Position numbers and translations under genes: made by a program
Notes under the pieces: generated by a model
What the model was told of the DNA's origin: nothing
The model's input: only the letters and a program-made list of their open reading frames with translations
The model's database searches: none
Shown: piece by piece, positions 20,335 through 29,747 of the stretch
Numbering within the stretch: position 1 is the first letter of the stretch
How the letters are laid out: every line of letters begins with the position of its first letter
Assembly: GCA_030037635.1 (NCBI GenBank)
Contig: JASHQH010000209.1
Span: 1 to 35,352, forward strand
DNA: 35,352 nucleotides
Direction of reading: 5' to 3'
Source: Acidobacteriaceae bacterium
GTDB lineage: Bacteria; Acidobacteriota; Terriglobia; Terriglobales; Acidobacteriaceae

Positions 20335-22037
20335 TACGGCGTATGCTCGTACTGCTCATAAACGGGCTCCCAGATGTTCGCGTCAAGTTCGCGTAGAAGC
20401 TCTTCTTCGTCTGCAATCTGTGCTTCGCCGTCTCGAATCGCCTGCTTTCCCACCGCCTCACCGATCAGGCGGCCCAGGCACCGCGCCTCGGAAATCGGCG
20501 GCAAGAGGCTCCCATCTTTGTCGGTTTGCGTGGGCAAATGGCGGATCAACTCTGCCGCCGCGGCCTTCACCATGGCGTCGGTCACAAAGCTCGCCTTTGA
20601 AGCGACAATTCCCAGGGCAAGCCCCGGAAAGATGTAGGAATTATTTGTCTGGGCAATACGAACCTTCTTCCCGCCGAGGTCGACCGACCCGAACGGGCTC
20701 CCCGTTCCGACGAGCGCTCTGCCTTCCGTCCAGTCCATCAGATCCTGGGGCGTCGCCTCGCTGCGCGATGTGGGATTCGAAAGTGGAAAAATGACGGGCC
20801 GCCTTGTGTGCTTTGCCATTTCGCGTACCGCCCCCTCACTGAAGGCTCCGCCGTGCCCTGACACTCCGATCAATACCGTTGGCTTCACATTGCGCACCAC
20901 GTCCAGCAGCCCGATCTCCCCGGCCGGCTGGCGCCAGTACCGCACTTCCTCTTCTCTGCGTGCGTAGGGCAACTGCGAGGCATCCACGTTCTCCCGCTCC
21001 GCTGTAATCAGGCCGTTCACATCGATCGCATAAAAGCAGCCGCACGCCTGCTGCTGCGAGACGCCTTGCTCCTCGATCAATTGTGTCAGCAGATTCGCGA
21101 TGCCCAGCCCGGCACTCCCGAAGCCGAAAACAACAATTCTTTGCTGCTCCAATGGAATTCCGGTCACGTTGATCGCCGAAATCAACGTCGCGGTCGTCAC
21201 CGCCGCCGTCCCTTGAATGTCGTCGTTGAACGTGCACAACTGGTTCCGGTACTTAGTGAGGAAACGCGCAGCATTGGCCCCGGCGAAGTCCTCCCATTGC
21301 AACAGAACATGCGGCCAGCGCGTTTTCACGGCATCCACAAACACATCCACGAAATCATCGTACTCTTGCCCGCGGATGCGGTGATGCCTCCAACCAATAT
21401 AGATGGGATTTTTCCGCCTCTCCTCGTTATCAGTGCCCACGTCGAGCAGGATCGGCAGACAATTCTCCGGGTGAATGCCTCCCAATGCGGTATAGAGCGC
21501 CATTTTGCCGATGGGAATGCCCATCCCTCCCGCTCCCTGATCGCCCAGCCCCAGAATGCGTTCACCGTCGCTGACCACAATGCATTTCACGTTGTCGTAG
21601 CGCGAGTGGCACAGAATCTGCGCAATGCGTTGCTTGTTCGGATAGCTCAGGAAGAGGCCTCGTGGCTTTCTCCAGATCTCGCTGAATCGCTGGCACCCTT
21701 CGCCAACGGTCGGCGTATACACTAACGGCAGCAGTTTTTCCACGTTGCGCACCACCAGTGCGTAAAACAGCGTCTCATTGCTGTCCTGCAGGTCGCGCAG
21801 AAAATCGTACTTGCCGAGCGCGGTCGGGACTTCGTCCAGCGCCTGCATGCGGCGCTCAAGCTGTTCTTCGAGCGCACCCACATGAGGGGGCAGCAACCCG
21901 TGCAGGCCAAAGGTGTCGCGTTCGTGATGCGTGAAAGCCGTGCCCTTGTTCAGGCGCGGGGAATTGAGCAGGTGAAATCCTGACAAGGAAACCTTACGCA
22001 CTGTTTCGCCGGCTGAGGGCTGCACTGGAGTCGTCAT
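20334..22037 (-). CDS. maeA: NAD-dependent malic enzyme (malate dehydrogenase, oxaloacetate-decarboxylating)
   Basis: 567 residues, the usual length of the large bacterial/eukaryotic malic enzymes. The protein shows the family order: GLLPPHV near the N-terminus, VYTPTVGEGCQRFSEIWR, the catalytic-region DGERILGLGDQGAGGMGIPIGK, metal-site region WEDFAGANAARFL and FNDDIQGTAAVTTATL, then a Rossmann domain with VFGFGSAGLGIA. The reaction is malate plus NAD to pyruvate, CO2 and NADH, feeding anaplerotic or gluconeogenic metabolism. NAD preference is inferred from similarity to the MaeA/SfcA type. It lies 62 bp after the kinase/pyrophosphorylase gene on the same strand and its stop overlaps the PBP-fragment start. 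Confidence 0.95.
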   Translation of the reverse strand: MTTPVQPSAGETVRKVSLSGFHLLNSPRLNKGTAFTHHERDTFGLHGLLPPHVGALEEQLERRMQALDEVPTALGKYDFLRDLQDSNETLFYALVVRNVEKLLPLVYTPTVGEGCQRFSEIWRKPRGLFLSYPNKQRIAQILCHSRYDNVKCIVVSDGERILGLGDQGAGGMGIPIGKMALYTALGGIHPENCLPILLDVGTDNEERRKNPIYIGWRHHRIRGQEYDDFVDVFVDAVKTRWPHVLLQWEDFAGANAARFLTKYRNQLCTFNDDIQGTAAVTTATLISAINVTGIPLEQQRIVVFGFGSAGLGIANLLTQLIEEQGVSQQQACGCFYAIDVNGLITAERENVDASQLPYARREEEVRYWRQPAGEIGLLDVVRNVKPTVLIGVSGHGGAFSEGAVREMAKHTRRPVIFPLSNPTSRSEATPQDLMDWTEGRALVGTGSPFGSVDLGGKKVRIAQTNNSYIFPGLALGIVASKASFVTDAMVKAAAAELIRHLPTQTDKDGSLLPPISEARCLGRLIGEAVGKQAIRDGEAQIADEEELLRELDANIWEPVYEQYEHTP

Positions 22038-22099
22038 ATTTCACACACACGTGGCGAGAATAACATCGGCAACGACCCGCCCAGAACCAATCCTCTCGC

Positions 22100-25000
22100 T
22101 CATCGCGCCCCAAACTCGCACAAGCTGGTCACGTAGTCCGCCGAGCCGTCGCGAAGCCAGGCATCCAGTTGTGCGGGTTCCTTCAGTTGCTGGCCGCGCA
22201 TGCGCGGCACAATCACATACTCACACGCCATTTGCGGGAGCGCCGTCGTATCGCCCCACAGCTTTTCGAACTGTACCACCGGATAAATGTCTTCCTGCCC
22301 CTTGCCCCACCGTTTCTTCACATCTTTGAGCGTGATGTAGGTCGGCATGCGAGCTGCCATGGCGCGGACAGCGGCGGCAACCTTGTCTTGATTCGGCAGG
22401 TCGTCCCTGCTCAAGGAAAAGACGTGAAGCAGTGCATCAATGTCGATCCAGAACGTATTGGAGTTGTAATAGGAAAGCCTGAACTCCGTCTCTTCTGAAG
22501 GTAATGCCAGCCCTTCCACGAGACGCATGCGTCCGTCGACGCATGCCAGGCCGCCGCCGCGGTCCTCGATGCACCGCGGCACGACTTCCACCGTCATCGC
22601 CGCCTTGCGCGCCATGTGCCATCCCAGGATGCCGGGATCGAGATCAGCCCCCACCGTGTCCACGTTGTGCACCATGAGATGGCGCAACTGGGGCCGCACA
22701 TCAAGCAGCTTTTTTAGTATGCCGCTGCGAAAAAGATTCGGCACTTCGTACCAATGCCCCACCGGATGCAGGCATTGCAAGGGAAGATTATTGGTGTAGT
22801 CACTGGCCTCGCCCGATTGCTGCGCCCACGCTATCAGCGCAGCACGCACGCTGTCGCGCACCTTTTGCGCCTGAGAGTCGAGCAGCTGCTGTGGCGTTTC
22901 TTCCCATGCAAAATGAAGTTCCCGCACGGTGGGGATCAGCCGCAAACCAACGCTTTGTCCCCGCGACAGGTAAAGCGGCCCTGGATATCCGTAATTTCGC
23001 TCACAGCGAAGATGCTCATCGATGGCCCCATGAGTGAGGTAACTTGTGGTGATGACATGAGGCACGGTACAGCCGAAGAGTCGCCCGCTGCGCCGGCTCT
23101 TTGCCAGATGCACCTCGAGGAAGGTGCGATGTGTTTGCGCCAGGCGGCAGAAAGGGCTAAGCGCTTTCACCACACCCGCGCCTCTCGTCCAGCGGCTCCC
23201 CACACCTCCGCTCAGAGTAACGACAGCCACAGCTCCAGACGCAAGCGCATCTTCTCCCAGCGAACGGTATCCCGCATCGATCTCCGGTCTTGCATCAAAG
23301 AGCTTGTCGGCTGCAGCATCTTCAATCTGCACCGTCGCGGGAAGCCGGTTCTGCGCAAGTCCGATATGGCCGGCGCGCAGCTCGGCCTGGATGCGTTCAT
23401 GCTGAATCCGATCGAAGCCATTCTGCGCCAGCAACGAATCGAGCGAATCGCCGTGCCCTTCGTCGTGATCGCCGCGCGGCAGCAGCCGATCAAGGAGGTC
23501 CCGGCTTCGGTCGCGGGCGCCCGGAACATCATGGCAGAGAGCACTGAATCGCTCCAGGTCCGCGCGCTCACAGGCCGACAGCAGGCGCTGATCTTTCCTC
23601 AGCATGGCAGGCAGCACGATGTTGTAGTAGCCGTCGGGCAATACCGCAGCGCTGCCGGTTGTAAACTCTGCGAACGTCCCGCGTTCATTGATGCGGAAGT
23701 CGTAAACAACCGGTTCCATGGCAAAGGCAATGCCATCGGAGAGCCTGCCACTCACTTCCTTCATCAGGGCTTGCAGGCGGATTTGCGCCTCCGCCTTGCG
23801 TTGCGGATCGAAGATAAAGCCCATTCCACCGCCCGACATACCTCCCAGCATCCAGAAGCCCCAAAAAGCGTCTCCAAAGACACCCCGCACCCCTCTGATG
23901 AGAGTCTCGGTAAAAAAATTGCTCGCCCAGGGAATGATGGTTTGAATTGGCCCGTCGAAGTTCCTTTGCGTCGCCTTGCCAACTGCGCGCACATCTCCCC
24001 TGCGCAGATCCGCGAGAATTTCGTCCAGAATCGTGAATGCCGCCTGGCGAGCCTTCCATTCGGCATCGCAGCGAAGCAGGTATCTCTCGGTCACCATTTC
24101 CAGAATGGGTCCAACATCCTGTGCCATTCCGCCATGGACGAGAACAAGGCTTTCTTGCAGCCGCCGGCGTGTCTCTCCGCTGACTTCGGCGTGGGTGAGA
24201 ACGCAGTGATCCGGCAGCAACCTGCCGCGGCTGACGCCGAATTCAGGATCGCTCTCGCCTGCCCGCACTCCCTCAATCAGCTTGATCCCCGGCCACACAC
24301 CCCCTGAGTCCTGCCATCCGCCCCCTGACCCTCCCAACCACTCACCGAGAATAGCGCGCCCAGCCACAACGCGACGCTCCGCCTCTGTCAAACAGCCCGC
24401 GATGCACGAAGTCTGGCCCGTGGCGCGCATGCACACCGTAATCAGCGATGCGAGCAGTGTGGTGGAAACCGCCAGCCGCGAACCCTTGGGGATATTGTTC
24501 ACTTTGCTGACGATCTCAATACCCGCGCCGCTCCGCTGCATCAACTGAGCAAGCAAATCGGCAAGCGGATGACCTGAACCTTCCAAGCCGGGCGGCACAA
24601 ATCCCGAAGCGATCACAGCCGCCTTGAGCAATCCCAGATAGTCGCGGCCAAAGTCAAAAAGCTCTCGCAGGTCGCTGATTTCCGCGGTCGCATCCAGATC
24701 CACACTCACCAGGCGGATGACGGGGCGATCGATGACGCGCAGATAGGCTTCGACGGGCGGGCTCGGCCCATGCACACCCGCTCCATGGATTGCGAGGTCG
24801 ATGGAGACATTAAGCACGCGCGCCATTTCAGGCAGATCCATGCCCAGAAAAAAGATGTCGCTCCAGCCGCTGTGACTAAGGTCCATCCGCACCGGCGTGG
24901 ATTCATGCAGAATCGGATACGGATCTCCGGGTTCTCGATTGAGCAGCTCTCTGCGCAGGCGCAGCGGGTAATCGGCCGGGTGCCCGCTGCGAAACATCCA

Positions 25001-25432
25001 CTGATTGCCGCGTACCGATCGCACGCTGCGTCTTACCTGGTCGGCAAGCGTCTGAAAAGCGAGCCCGCGGTAAGCCGATGAAAGCGCGCTCGATAATCCG
25101 CCGCTCGGCCCTTCGGCGGTCTGAGCCGCCAGGAAGATTGCAATGGCCTCTTCATATCGCCGGCTGAGCAATTTCTCGTAACCGGCAAAGGGTATTAGAG
25201 CTCCCCCGATTCCAATCTCCCGCCTTGCCGGCAGATGAAAACGGTGAATCGCATGGAGAAAAAAGAGTGCTCGAACCCGCTCGTAGAGGTTTTCGCTGGA
25301 GCGCCTCAGGCCTTCGAGTTGCGACGCTTCAGCCAGCAGCTCGTTCGCCGTAGCGTTCCGGCAAAATGCGTCGAGAGGGCGGTTGCGTAACTCCGGATCA
25401 GTTGCCTTGATGATTTCCCAAAGTCCGCTCAC
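22100..25432 (-). CDS. Fusion of a fucokinase-like GHMP sugar kinase and a UDPGP-type sugar-nucleotide pyrophosphorylase
   Basis: 1110 residues from a GTG at 25432, 2 bp after the GalU-like stop, with AAAGGGG upstream. The N-terminal two thirds resemble L-fucokinase-type GHMP kinases: NNIPKGSRLAVSTTLLASL (312-330) as the ATP-binding motif, GGGWQDSGGVWPGIKLI (370-386) as a fucokinase-like hallmark, and GGMSGGGMGFIFDP (530-543) as the third motif. The C-terminal part from about 727 resembles the UDPGP nucleotidyltransferases: SGGVGSRW, VPHVITTSYLTHGAIDEHL, MVHNVDTVGADLDPGILGWH and YYNSNTFWIDIDALL. It would phosphorylate a free sugar at C1 and then activate it to a nucleotide sugar, a salvage route like bifunctional Fkp, but with the domains in the opposite order. 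The sugar and nucleotide cannot be told from the sequence. Confidence 0.8.
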   Translation of the reverse strand: MSGLWEIIKATDPELRNRPLDAFCRNATANELLAEASQLEGLRRSSENLYERVRALFFLHAIHRFHLPARREIGIGGALIPFAGYEKLLSRRYEEAIAIFLAAQTAEGPSGGLSSALSSAYRGLAFQTLADQVRRSVRSVRGNQWMFRSGHPADYPLRLRRELLNREPGDPYPILHESTPVRMDLSHSGWSDIFFLGMDLPEMARVLNVSIDLAIHGAGVHGPSPPVEAYLRVIDRPVIRLVSVDLDATAEISDLRELFDFGRDYLGLLKAAVIASGFVPPGLEGSGHPLADLLAQLMQRSGAGIEIVSKVNNIPKGSRLAVSTTLLASLITVCMRATGQTSCIAGCLTEAERRVVAGRAILGEWLGGSGGGWQDSGGVWPGIKLIEGVRAGESDPEFGVSRGRLLPDHCVLTHAEVSGETRRRLQESLVLVHGGMAQDVGPILEMVTERYLLRCDAEWKARQAAFTILDEILADLRRGDVRAVGKATQRNFDGPIQTIIPWASNFFTETLIRGVRGVFGDAFWGFWMLGGMSGGGMGFIFDPQRKAEAQIRLQALMKEVSGRLSDGIAFAMEPVVYDFRINERGTFAEFTTGSAAVLPDGYYNIVLPAMLRKDQRLLSACERADLERFSALCHDVPGARDRSRDLLDRLLPRGDHDEGHGDSLDSLLAQNGFDRIQHERIQAELRAGHIGLAQNRLPATVQIEDAAADKLFDARPEIDAGYRSLGEDALASGAVAVVTLSGGVGSRWTRGAGVVKALSPFCRLAQTHRTFLEVHLAKSRRSGRLFGCTVPHVITTSYLTHGAIDEHLRCERNYGYPGPLYLSRGQSVGLRLIPTVRELHFAWEETPQQLLDSQAQKVRDSVRAALIAWAQQSGEASDYTNNLPLQCLHPVGHWYEVPNLFRSGILKKLLDVRPQLRHLMVHNVDTVGADLDPGILGWHMARKAAMTVEVVPRCIEDRGGGLACVDGRMRLVEGLALPSEETEFRLSYYNSNTFWIDIDALLHVFSLSRDDLPNQDKVAAAVRAMAARMPTYITLKDVKKRWGKGQEDIYPVVQFEKLWGDTTALPQMACEYVIVPRMRGQQLKEPAQLDAWLRDGSADYVTSLCEFGAR

Positions 25433-25434
25433 GC

Positions 25435-26295
25435 TTAGGCCCCTTTCGCGGACAACATCTCACGAACAGCCAAAACGTTGAGCAGCTGATTGAGAACTTC
25501 GTCGCGGTCCTGCCCGCTCAGTGCCAGGGCCAGTTGTGCGGTAAACAGGCCATATTTCACTCCCACATCGAAACGCTGTCCTGCCTGAACCATGGCCAAA
25601 TATTGCTCGCGCTGTGCCAACACGGCAAGCGCTGACGAAAGACTTGGCCGCGCCGTTGGTGACTCCGATAGAAATGCGGAGAGAATTTCGAAGACCACTG
25701 GCGTGAGCACGTGCATCCCGTAAAAGCAAAGGTATTGGCCGCCGCGAAGCCCGGGAACTATTAGGCGCTGCTCGGCTTCGGTCGGTGACGGCTTCTCCAG
25801 AACCGTATCCACACGATAGAAGCCCGGCTTGCGTGGCAAGGGCTGGCCTCCGACGGTGCCGTAAAAGGGCAACAAAGCTTCTCGCGTCACCTGTACGGCC
25901 GAGACAGCACACCCTTCAACCGACGCCGCTTCCACCAGCCGCTTTGCGGCTCCGCTCGGTTCCGCGCCAACGTAAATATGATCGCCAACGAAATGGAGAA
26001 ACGGCTCGTCCTTGACGAAGCTCTGCGCGCACGCTACAGCATGCGCATAGCCTCGCGCTTCCTTCTGTTGCACAAAGGTCAGGTGCGCTCCATCATCTGC
26101 GAGGAGCCTCCCATAGGGTTCCTGATCTCCCGGCCAAACCACGATGCAAACGTCTGTGATGCCGGCTCGTACCGCCTCTCTTACTACCAGGCTGAGGACC
26201 GAGCGCTCTTCTCCCTCCCGGTCGATAAGCGTTTGCACCGGCAGGTTGCGCTGGTCTCTGCCTGCTGCTGTGATAACTGCCTTTCTCACTTGCAT
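25435..26295 (-). CDS. GalU-like nucleotidyltransferase with an altered signature motif
   Basis: 286 residues, the usual size of GalU/RfbA-type sugar nucleotidyltransferases. Preserved family features include the helix-rich VLSLVVREAVRAGITDVCIVV segment, QQKEARGYAHAVACAQ, FLHFVGDHIYVG (the metal/sugar-binding GD), VLEKPSPTEAEQ and GQRFDVGVKYGL near the end. The N-terminal signature, normally G-x-G-T-R ... P-K-E-M, is here AAGRDQRNLPVQTLIDREG, so the glycine loop and the key lysine are not intact. Activity as a UTP-glucose-1-phosphate uridylyltransferase is therefore uncertain. The stop lies 2 bp before the kinase/pyrophosphorylase start, so the two proteins are made together and may act as a pair. 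Confidence 0.82.
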   Translation of the reverse strand: MQVRKAVITAAGRDQRNLPVQTLIDREGEERSVLSLVVREAVRAGITDVCIVVWPGDQEPYGRLLADDGAHLTFVQQKEARGYAHAVACAQSFVKDEPFLHFVGDHIYVGAEPSGAAKRLVEAASVEGCAVSAVQVTREALLPFYGTVGGQPLPRKPGFYRVDTVLEKPSPTEAEQRLIVPGLRGGQYLCFYGMHVLTPVVFEILSAFLSESPTARPSLSSALAVLAQREQYLAMVQAGQRFDVGVKYGLFTAQLALALSGQDRDEVLNQLLNVLAVREMLSAKGA

Positions 26296-26451
26296 ATGGA
26301 GAATCTTACAGCAGCCGCACGTTGCCAGAATCTATTCCGCCCCCATTCTCGCCGCGTTCCCAAAGCACGGCTGGTTCTGGCGAGATTACGAGACTTCCGC
26401 TCCATGGAAAGTTCCTGGTCACACCAAAACCCACTTTGGAGGCGATGAACT

Positions 26452-29400
26452 ATGCTGGATCCTAAGCTCGCGTGGCGGACAATCTTGAAGAGAACTCTGT
26501 TTTGCGCTCTCACGTTCTGCGTCTGTCCAGCGGCCTTCGCCACGTCGGTGATCGCGACGCGTCCTGATGATCCCAAAGCTGTTTATTTCGAGGCGTCCGG
26601 TGCCAACGCCGACAGCTCAACTGCGCTGCAGGCCGCCATCGACAAGGCCGAAGGCGCAGGCCGTGAGGGCATCGTCTTCATCCGTGAGGGCCGCTACACG
26701 CTCACGCGCACTATCTACATCTGGCCCGGCGTTCGACTGATTGGCTACGGTGCCACGCGTCCTGCCTTCGTCCTACCGCCCCAAACGCCAGGCTTCCAGC
26801 AGGGAATGGGTGTGCTCGTAATTTTCGCCGGCCTCGGTCCCAGCGCGACCGCGCATTTGGATGGCTCTATCCCATTTCCACCGCCAGGCTCCGTTCCTCC
26901 GAACGCGAAGATAGCCGACGCCAACCAAGACACGTTTTACTCGGCGATGAGCAACATCGATATCGAAATCGGCGACGGCAATCCTGCCGCCGTGGCCATC
27001 CGTTTCCATGTGGCGCAACACTCTTTTCTCACCCACATGGACTTCCGCATTGGCTCCGGCCTGGCCGGGATCTACATGGTCGGAAACGAGGCTGAAGACC
27101 TGCACTTCCATGGCGGACGCTACGGCATTCTCACTGAAAAGACCTCGCCTGCCTGGCAGTTCACGCTGCTCGACTCCACTTTCGAAGGCCAGCGGGAATC
27201 TGCCATCCGTGAGCACGAAGCCGGCCTCACGCTGATCCGCGACTCTTTCCGCGACGTGCCCAAAGCTATCGATATTGACGAGGGTTATCCAGACCAGCTT
27301 TGGGTAAAGGACTGCCGCTTCGAGCGGATCGAACGCGCGGTCGTAACCATCAGCAAAGAGGAAAGCCCCCTGGCCGAGATCGGCTTCGAAAATGCGATTT
27401 TCGCCGATGCGCCAATCTTTGCGCAGTTCCGCGAAAGCGGCGAAATCATTGCCGGCAAGGGCGCAATCTATCAGGTCAAAACCTTCAACTACGGGCTGAT
27501 CGTCCCCGGCGAAGGCCGAATGGGCGCAATAGGCATGCAGTACGAGGCAGAACCCCTCACCGCAATGCCTGCGCCGCAACCGCCTGCAATCCGCGCCCTG
27601 CCTCCCTCGAGCGACTGGGTCAACGTGCACGATCTCGGCGTCAAGGGCGACGGCACCACAAACGACACCGCTGCCTTGCGGCAGGCCATCGAAGCGCACC
27701 GCGTGCTCTACTTTCCAAGTGGCCATTATGTGGTGCGCGACACGCTCAGGCTCAAACGCGACACCGTACTCATCGGACTGCACCCCACACTTACCCAGAT
27801 CGATCTGCTTGATGAGACTCCTGGTTACCAGGGTATTGGCGCACCCAAACCCATGATTCTGGCGCCGCCGGGTGGCACAAATATTCTCAGTGGCATCGGC
27901 ATGTTTACCGGAGGCATCAATGCGCGCGCAGTAGCCGTGCTCTGGAAAGCAGGCGAACAGTCGCTCATCGACGACGTGCGTTTCCTTGGCGGCCACGGCA
28001 GCGGCTTCAGCCCCTATAACAACAACCACACCGCCGACCCCGACCTGCGTAAGCGCTGGGATAGCCAATATCCGAGCCTCTGGATCGCCGACGGTGGAGG
28101 GGGCACATTCGCCGACATCTGGACACCGAATACTTTCGCGCAAGCCGGCTTCGAGGTCACGAACACCAAAACTGCCGGCCACGTTTACGAACTCTCCAAC
28201 GAGCACCACGTGCGCAATGAAATCAAATTCGACCACGCGGAGAACTGGGACATCAACGCTCCCCAGACCGAGGAAGAAGCCGGCGAAAGCCCCGAGGCGG
28301 TTTCGCTCGAAATCGACGATTCACGCAACCTGACCTTCGCCAACTACCACGCGTATCGCGTCACTCGCTCGCGAGCGCCGTTCCCGTCCGCTGTTCGCAT
28401 CTACAACTCATCCGACATTCGCTTTCGTAACGTTCACGTGAACGCCGAGAGTGGCTACGCCATTTGCGACAACAACGGATGCGGCACGTTTCTGCGCGTA
28501 AGCAAATTTCCCTTCGAGAACGCCATCCAGGATGTGACCCATCATCTTGAAGTGCGCGAGCGCGAATTTGCGGTTCTCAATATCCCCGCCGATCCGCCCC
28601 AGCCCGTTCCGGCTGACGCATCAGCCCTCCTCGCGCCTGGAACCGCCGTCCAGAAGTTGGAGGATGCTTTCTTTTCCATATCCGGTGCAGCGATTGATGC
28701 ACAGGGCAAGCTCTACTTCGTCGATCATCACAACCAGCGCATCTACTCGTGGTCGCAGAAAGAAGGTCTCGCCGTCGTACGCGACGATCCTCTAGATCCC
28801 GTCAACCTTGCCTTCGACAAGTCGGGCAACTTGCTCGTCGTTTCGTCTGCTGGACCCGAAGGAACGGTCTACACATTCAATCCTTCAAGCTCTGCCGAAG
28901 ATCTGATGCTTCTTGGGCCGCAGCCCGCGCAGCCTCGTGCAGGGGCGTCCGTCATCCTTCCTGTTAACTGGTGGAATAATGGCGAGTTTAAAGACCAGCT
29001 CAATCTGGAGACGATGCGATTTACCACATTAGCCGAATTGTTCGCGGCAGATGCGACGGCACCCAAGAAACGCGAATATGTCTCAACGGACGGCAGCGTA
29101 TTTCTCGCGGCACGCCGCGTCTTCCAGCAGGGTCCTGCGGACGAAACCTCCGGCTGGCGCTTCAGCGACAATCTGGACACGTACGGCTTCATCAGCGCTG
29201 ACCCGGGCCAGCGCGTGTATGTCAGCAGTGAGTCGGAAGATATCACCTATAGCGCCCGCGTCAACTCTGACGGCTCGCTGGCCGAACTCAAGCCCTTTGT
29301 GCAGCGTGGGGGCGAAAGTGTCGCCGTCGACGGCAACGGCAATGTTTATGTTGCCAACGGACAGATCTTCGCCTATTCACCGCTAGGGAAGCAGCTTGCG

Positions 29401-29508
29401 GAGATTGACGTGCCTGAGCGTCCATTGCAAATCGTCTTCGGTGGTCCGGACCGCAAAACCCTATTCATCCTCGCGCACCACGCACTCTACGCGGCGCATT
29501 TGCGCTGA
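26452..29508 (+). CDS. Secreted double pectate-lyase-fold (beta-helix) protein with C-terminal beta-propeller-like domain
   Basis: 1018 residues with an N-terminal signal peptide (LKRTLFCALTFCVCPAAFA). GGAGG lies about nine bases before the ATG. The first beta-helix domain opens at VIATRPDDPKAVYFEASGANADSSTALQAAIDKAEG and has the YTLTRTIYIWPGVRLIGYG segment. A second opens near residue 388 with DLGVKGDGTTNDTAALRQAIEA, the standard opening of pectate-lyase-superfamily (Pfam Pectate_lyase_3) domains. From about 740 to the end the sequence has propeller-like repeats (GAAIDAQGKLYFVDHHNQRIYSW, LAFDKSGNLLVVSSAGPEGTVY, VAVDGNGNVYVANGQIFAYS) as in SMP-30/NHL proteins. It is probably a periplasmic or surface carbohydrate-active protein; the substrate is unknown. 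It is divergent from the GalU-like gene and ends at a strong terminator. Confidence 0.88.
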   Translation: MLDPKLAWRTILKRTLFCALTFCVCPAAFATSVIATRPDDPKAVYFEASGANADSSTALQAAIDKAEGAGREGIVFIREGRYTLTRTIYIWPGVRLIGYGATRPAFVLPPQTPGFQQGMGVLVIFAGLGPSATAHLDGSIPFPPPGSVPPNAKIADANQDTFYSAMSNIDIEIGDGNPAAVAIRFHVAQHSFLTHMDFRIGSGLAGIYMVGNEAEDLHFHGGRYGILTEKTSPAWQFTLLDSTFEGQRESAIREHEAGLTLIRDSFRDVPKAIDIDEGYPDQLWVKDCRFERIERAVVTISKEESPLAEIGFENAIFADAPIFAQFRESGEIIAGKGAIYQVKTFNYGLIVPGEGRMGAIGMQYEAEPLTAMPAPQPPAIRALPPSSDWVNVHDLGVKGDGTTNDTAALRQAIEAHRVLYFPSGHYVVRDTLRLKRDTVLIGLHPTLTQIDLLDETPGYQGIGAPKPMILAPPGGTNILSGIGMFTGGINARAVAVLWKAGEQSLIDDVRFLGGHGSGFSPYNNNHTADPDLRKRWDSQYPSLWIADGGGGTFADIWTPNTFAQAGFEVTNTKTAGHVYELSNEHHVRNEIKFDHAENWDINAPQTEEEAGESPEAVSLEIDDSRNLTFANYHAYRVTRSRAPFPSAVRIYNSSDIRFRNVHVNAESGYAICDNNGCGTFLRVSKFPFENAIQDVTHHLEVREREFAVLNIPADPPQPVPADASALLAPGTAVQKLEDAFFSISGAAIDAQGKLYFVDHHNQRIYSWSQKEGLAVVRDDPLDPVNLAFDKSGNLLVVSSAGPEGTVYTFNPSSSAEDLMLLGPQPAQPRAGASVILPVNWWNNGEFKDQLNLETMRFTTLAELFAADATAPKKREYVSTDGSVFLAARRVFQQGPADETSGWRFSDNLDTYGFISADPGQRVYVSSESEDITYSARVNSDGSLAELKPFVQRGGESVAVDGNGNVYVANGQIFAYSPLGKQLAEIDVPERPLQIVFGGPDRKTLFILAHHALYAAHLR

Positions 29509-29552
29509 CTCGCTCGCGGGAACATTTAGCGCGGGGCACTTTCGATGCTTCC

Positions 29553-29583
29553 CCACCCCCCTCCCCCCGGGGGTGGTTTTCTT
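29553..29583 (+). terminator. Intrinsic terminator of the beta-helix gene
   Basis: CCACCCCC (29553-29560) pairs with GGGGGTGG (29569-29576) around a C-rich loop and is followed directly by TTTTCTT. It sits 45 bp after the stop codon of the beta-helix gene. The stem and T-run fit a Rho-independent terminator. Confidence 0.85.
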
Positions 29584-29747
29584 GGCGGCGTTCGCGGAGT
29601 TAGAACACGCCGCAACGCCTACGACACGAACACGGTGCAACACAGTGCAAGAACGACTCGCACAATTCACATCCAAGTTCAAATCCTCACAGATCGCTCA
29701 GTGAGGCGAATCTCGTTCGGACCCGAATTCAACTGATGAGGCCGGCT

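Noticed and set aside
22754..24307. 517-codon open frame on the plus strand
   Set aside because: Lies wholly antisense to the kinase/pyrophosphorylase fusion, has no recognisable domain and is a GC-rich shadow frame.
26773..28236. 487-codon open frame on the minus strand
   Set aside because: Antisense to the beta-helix protein; no domain and no ribosome site.
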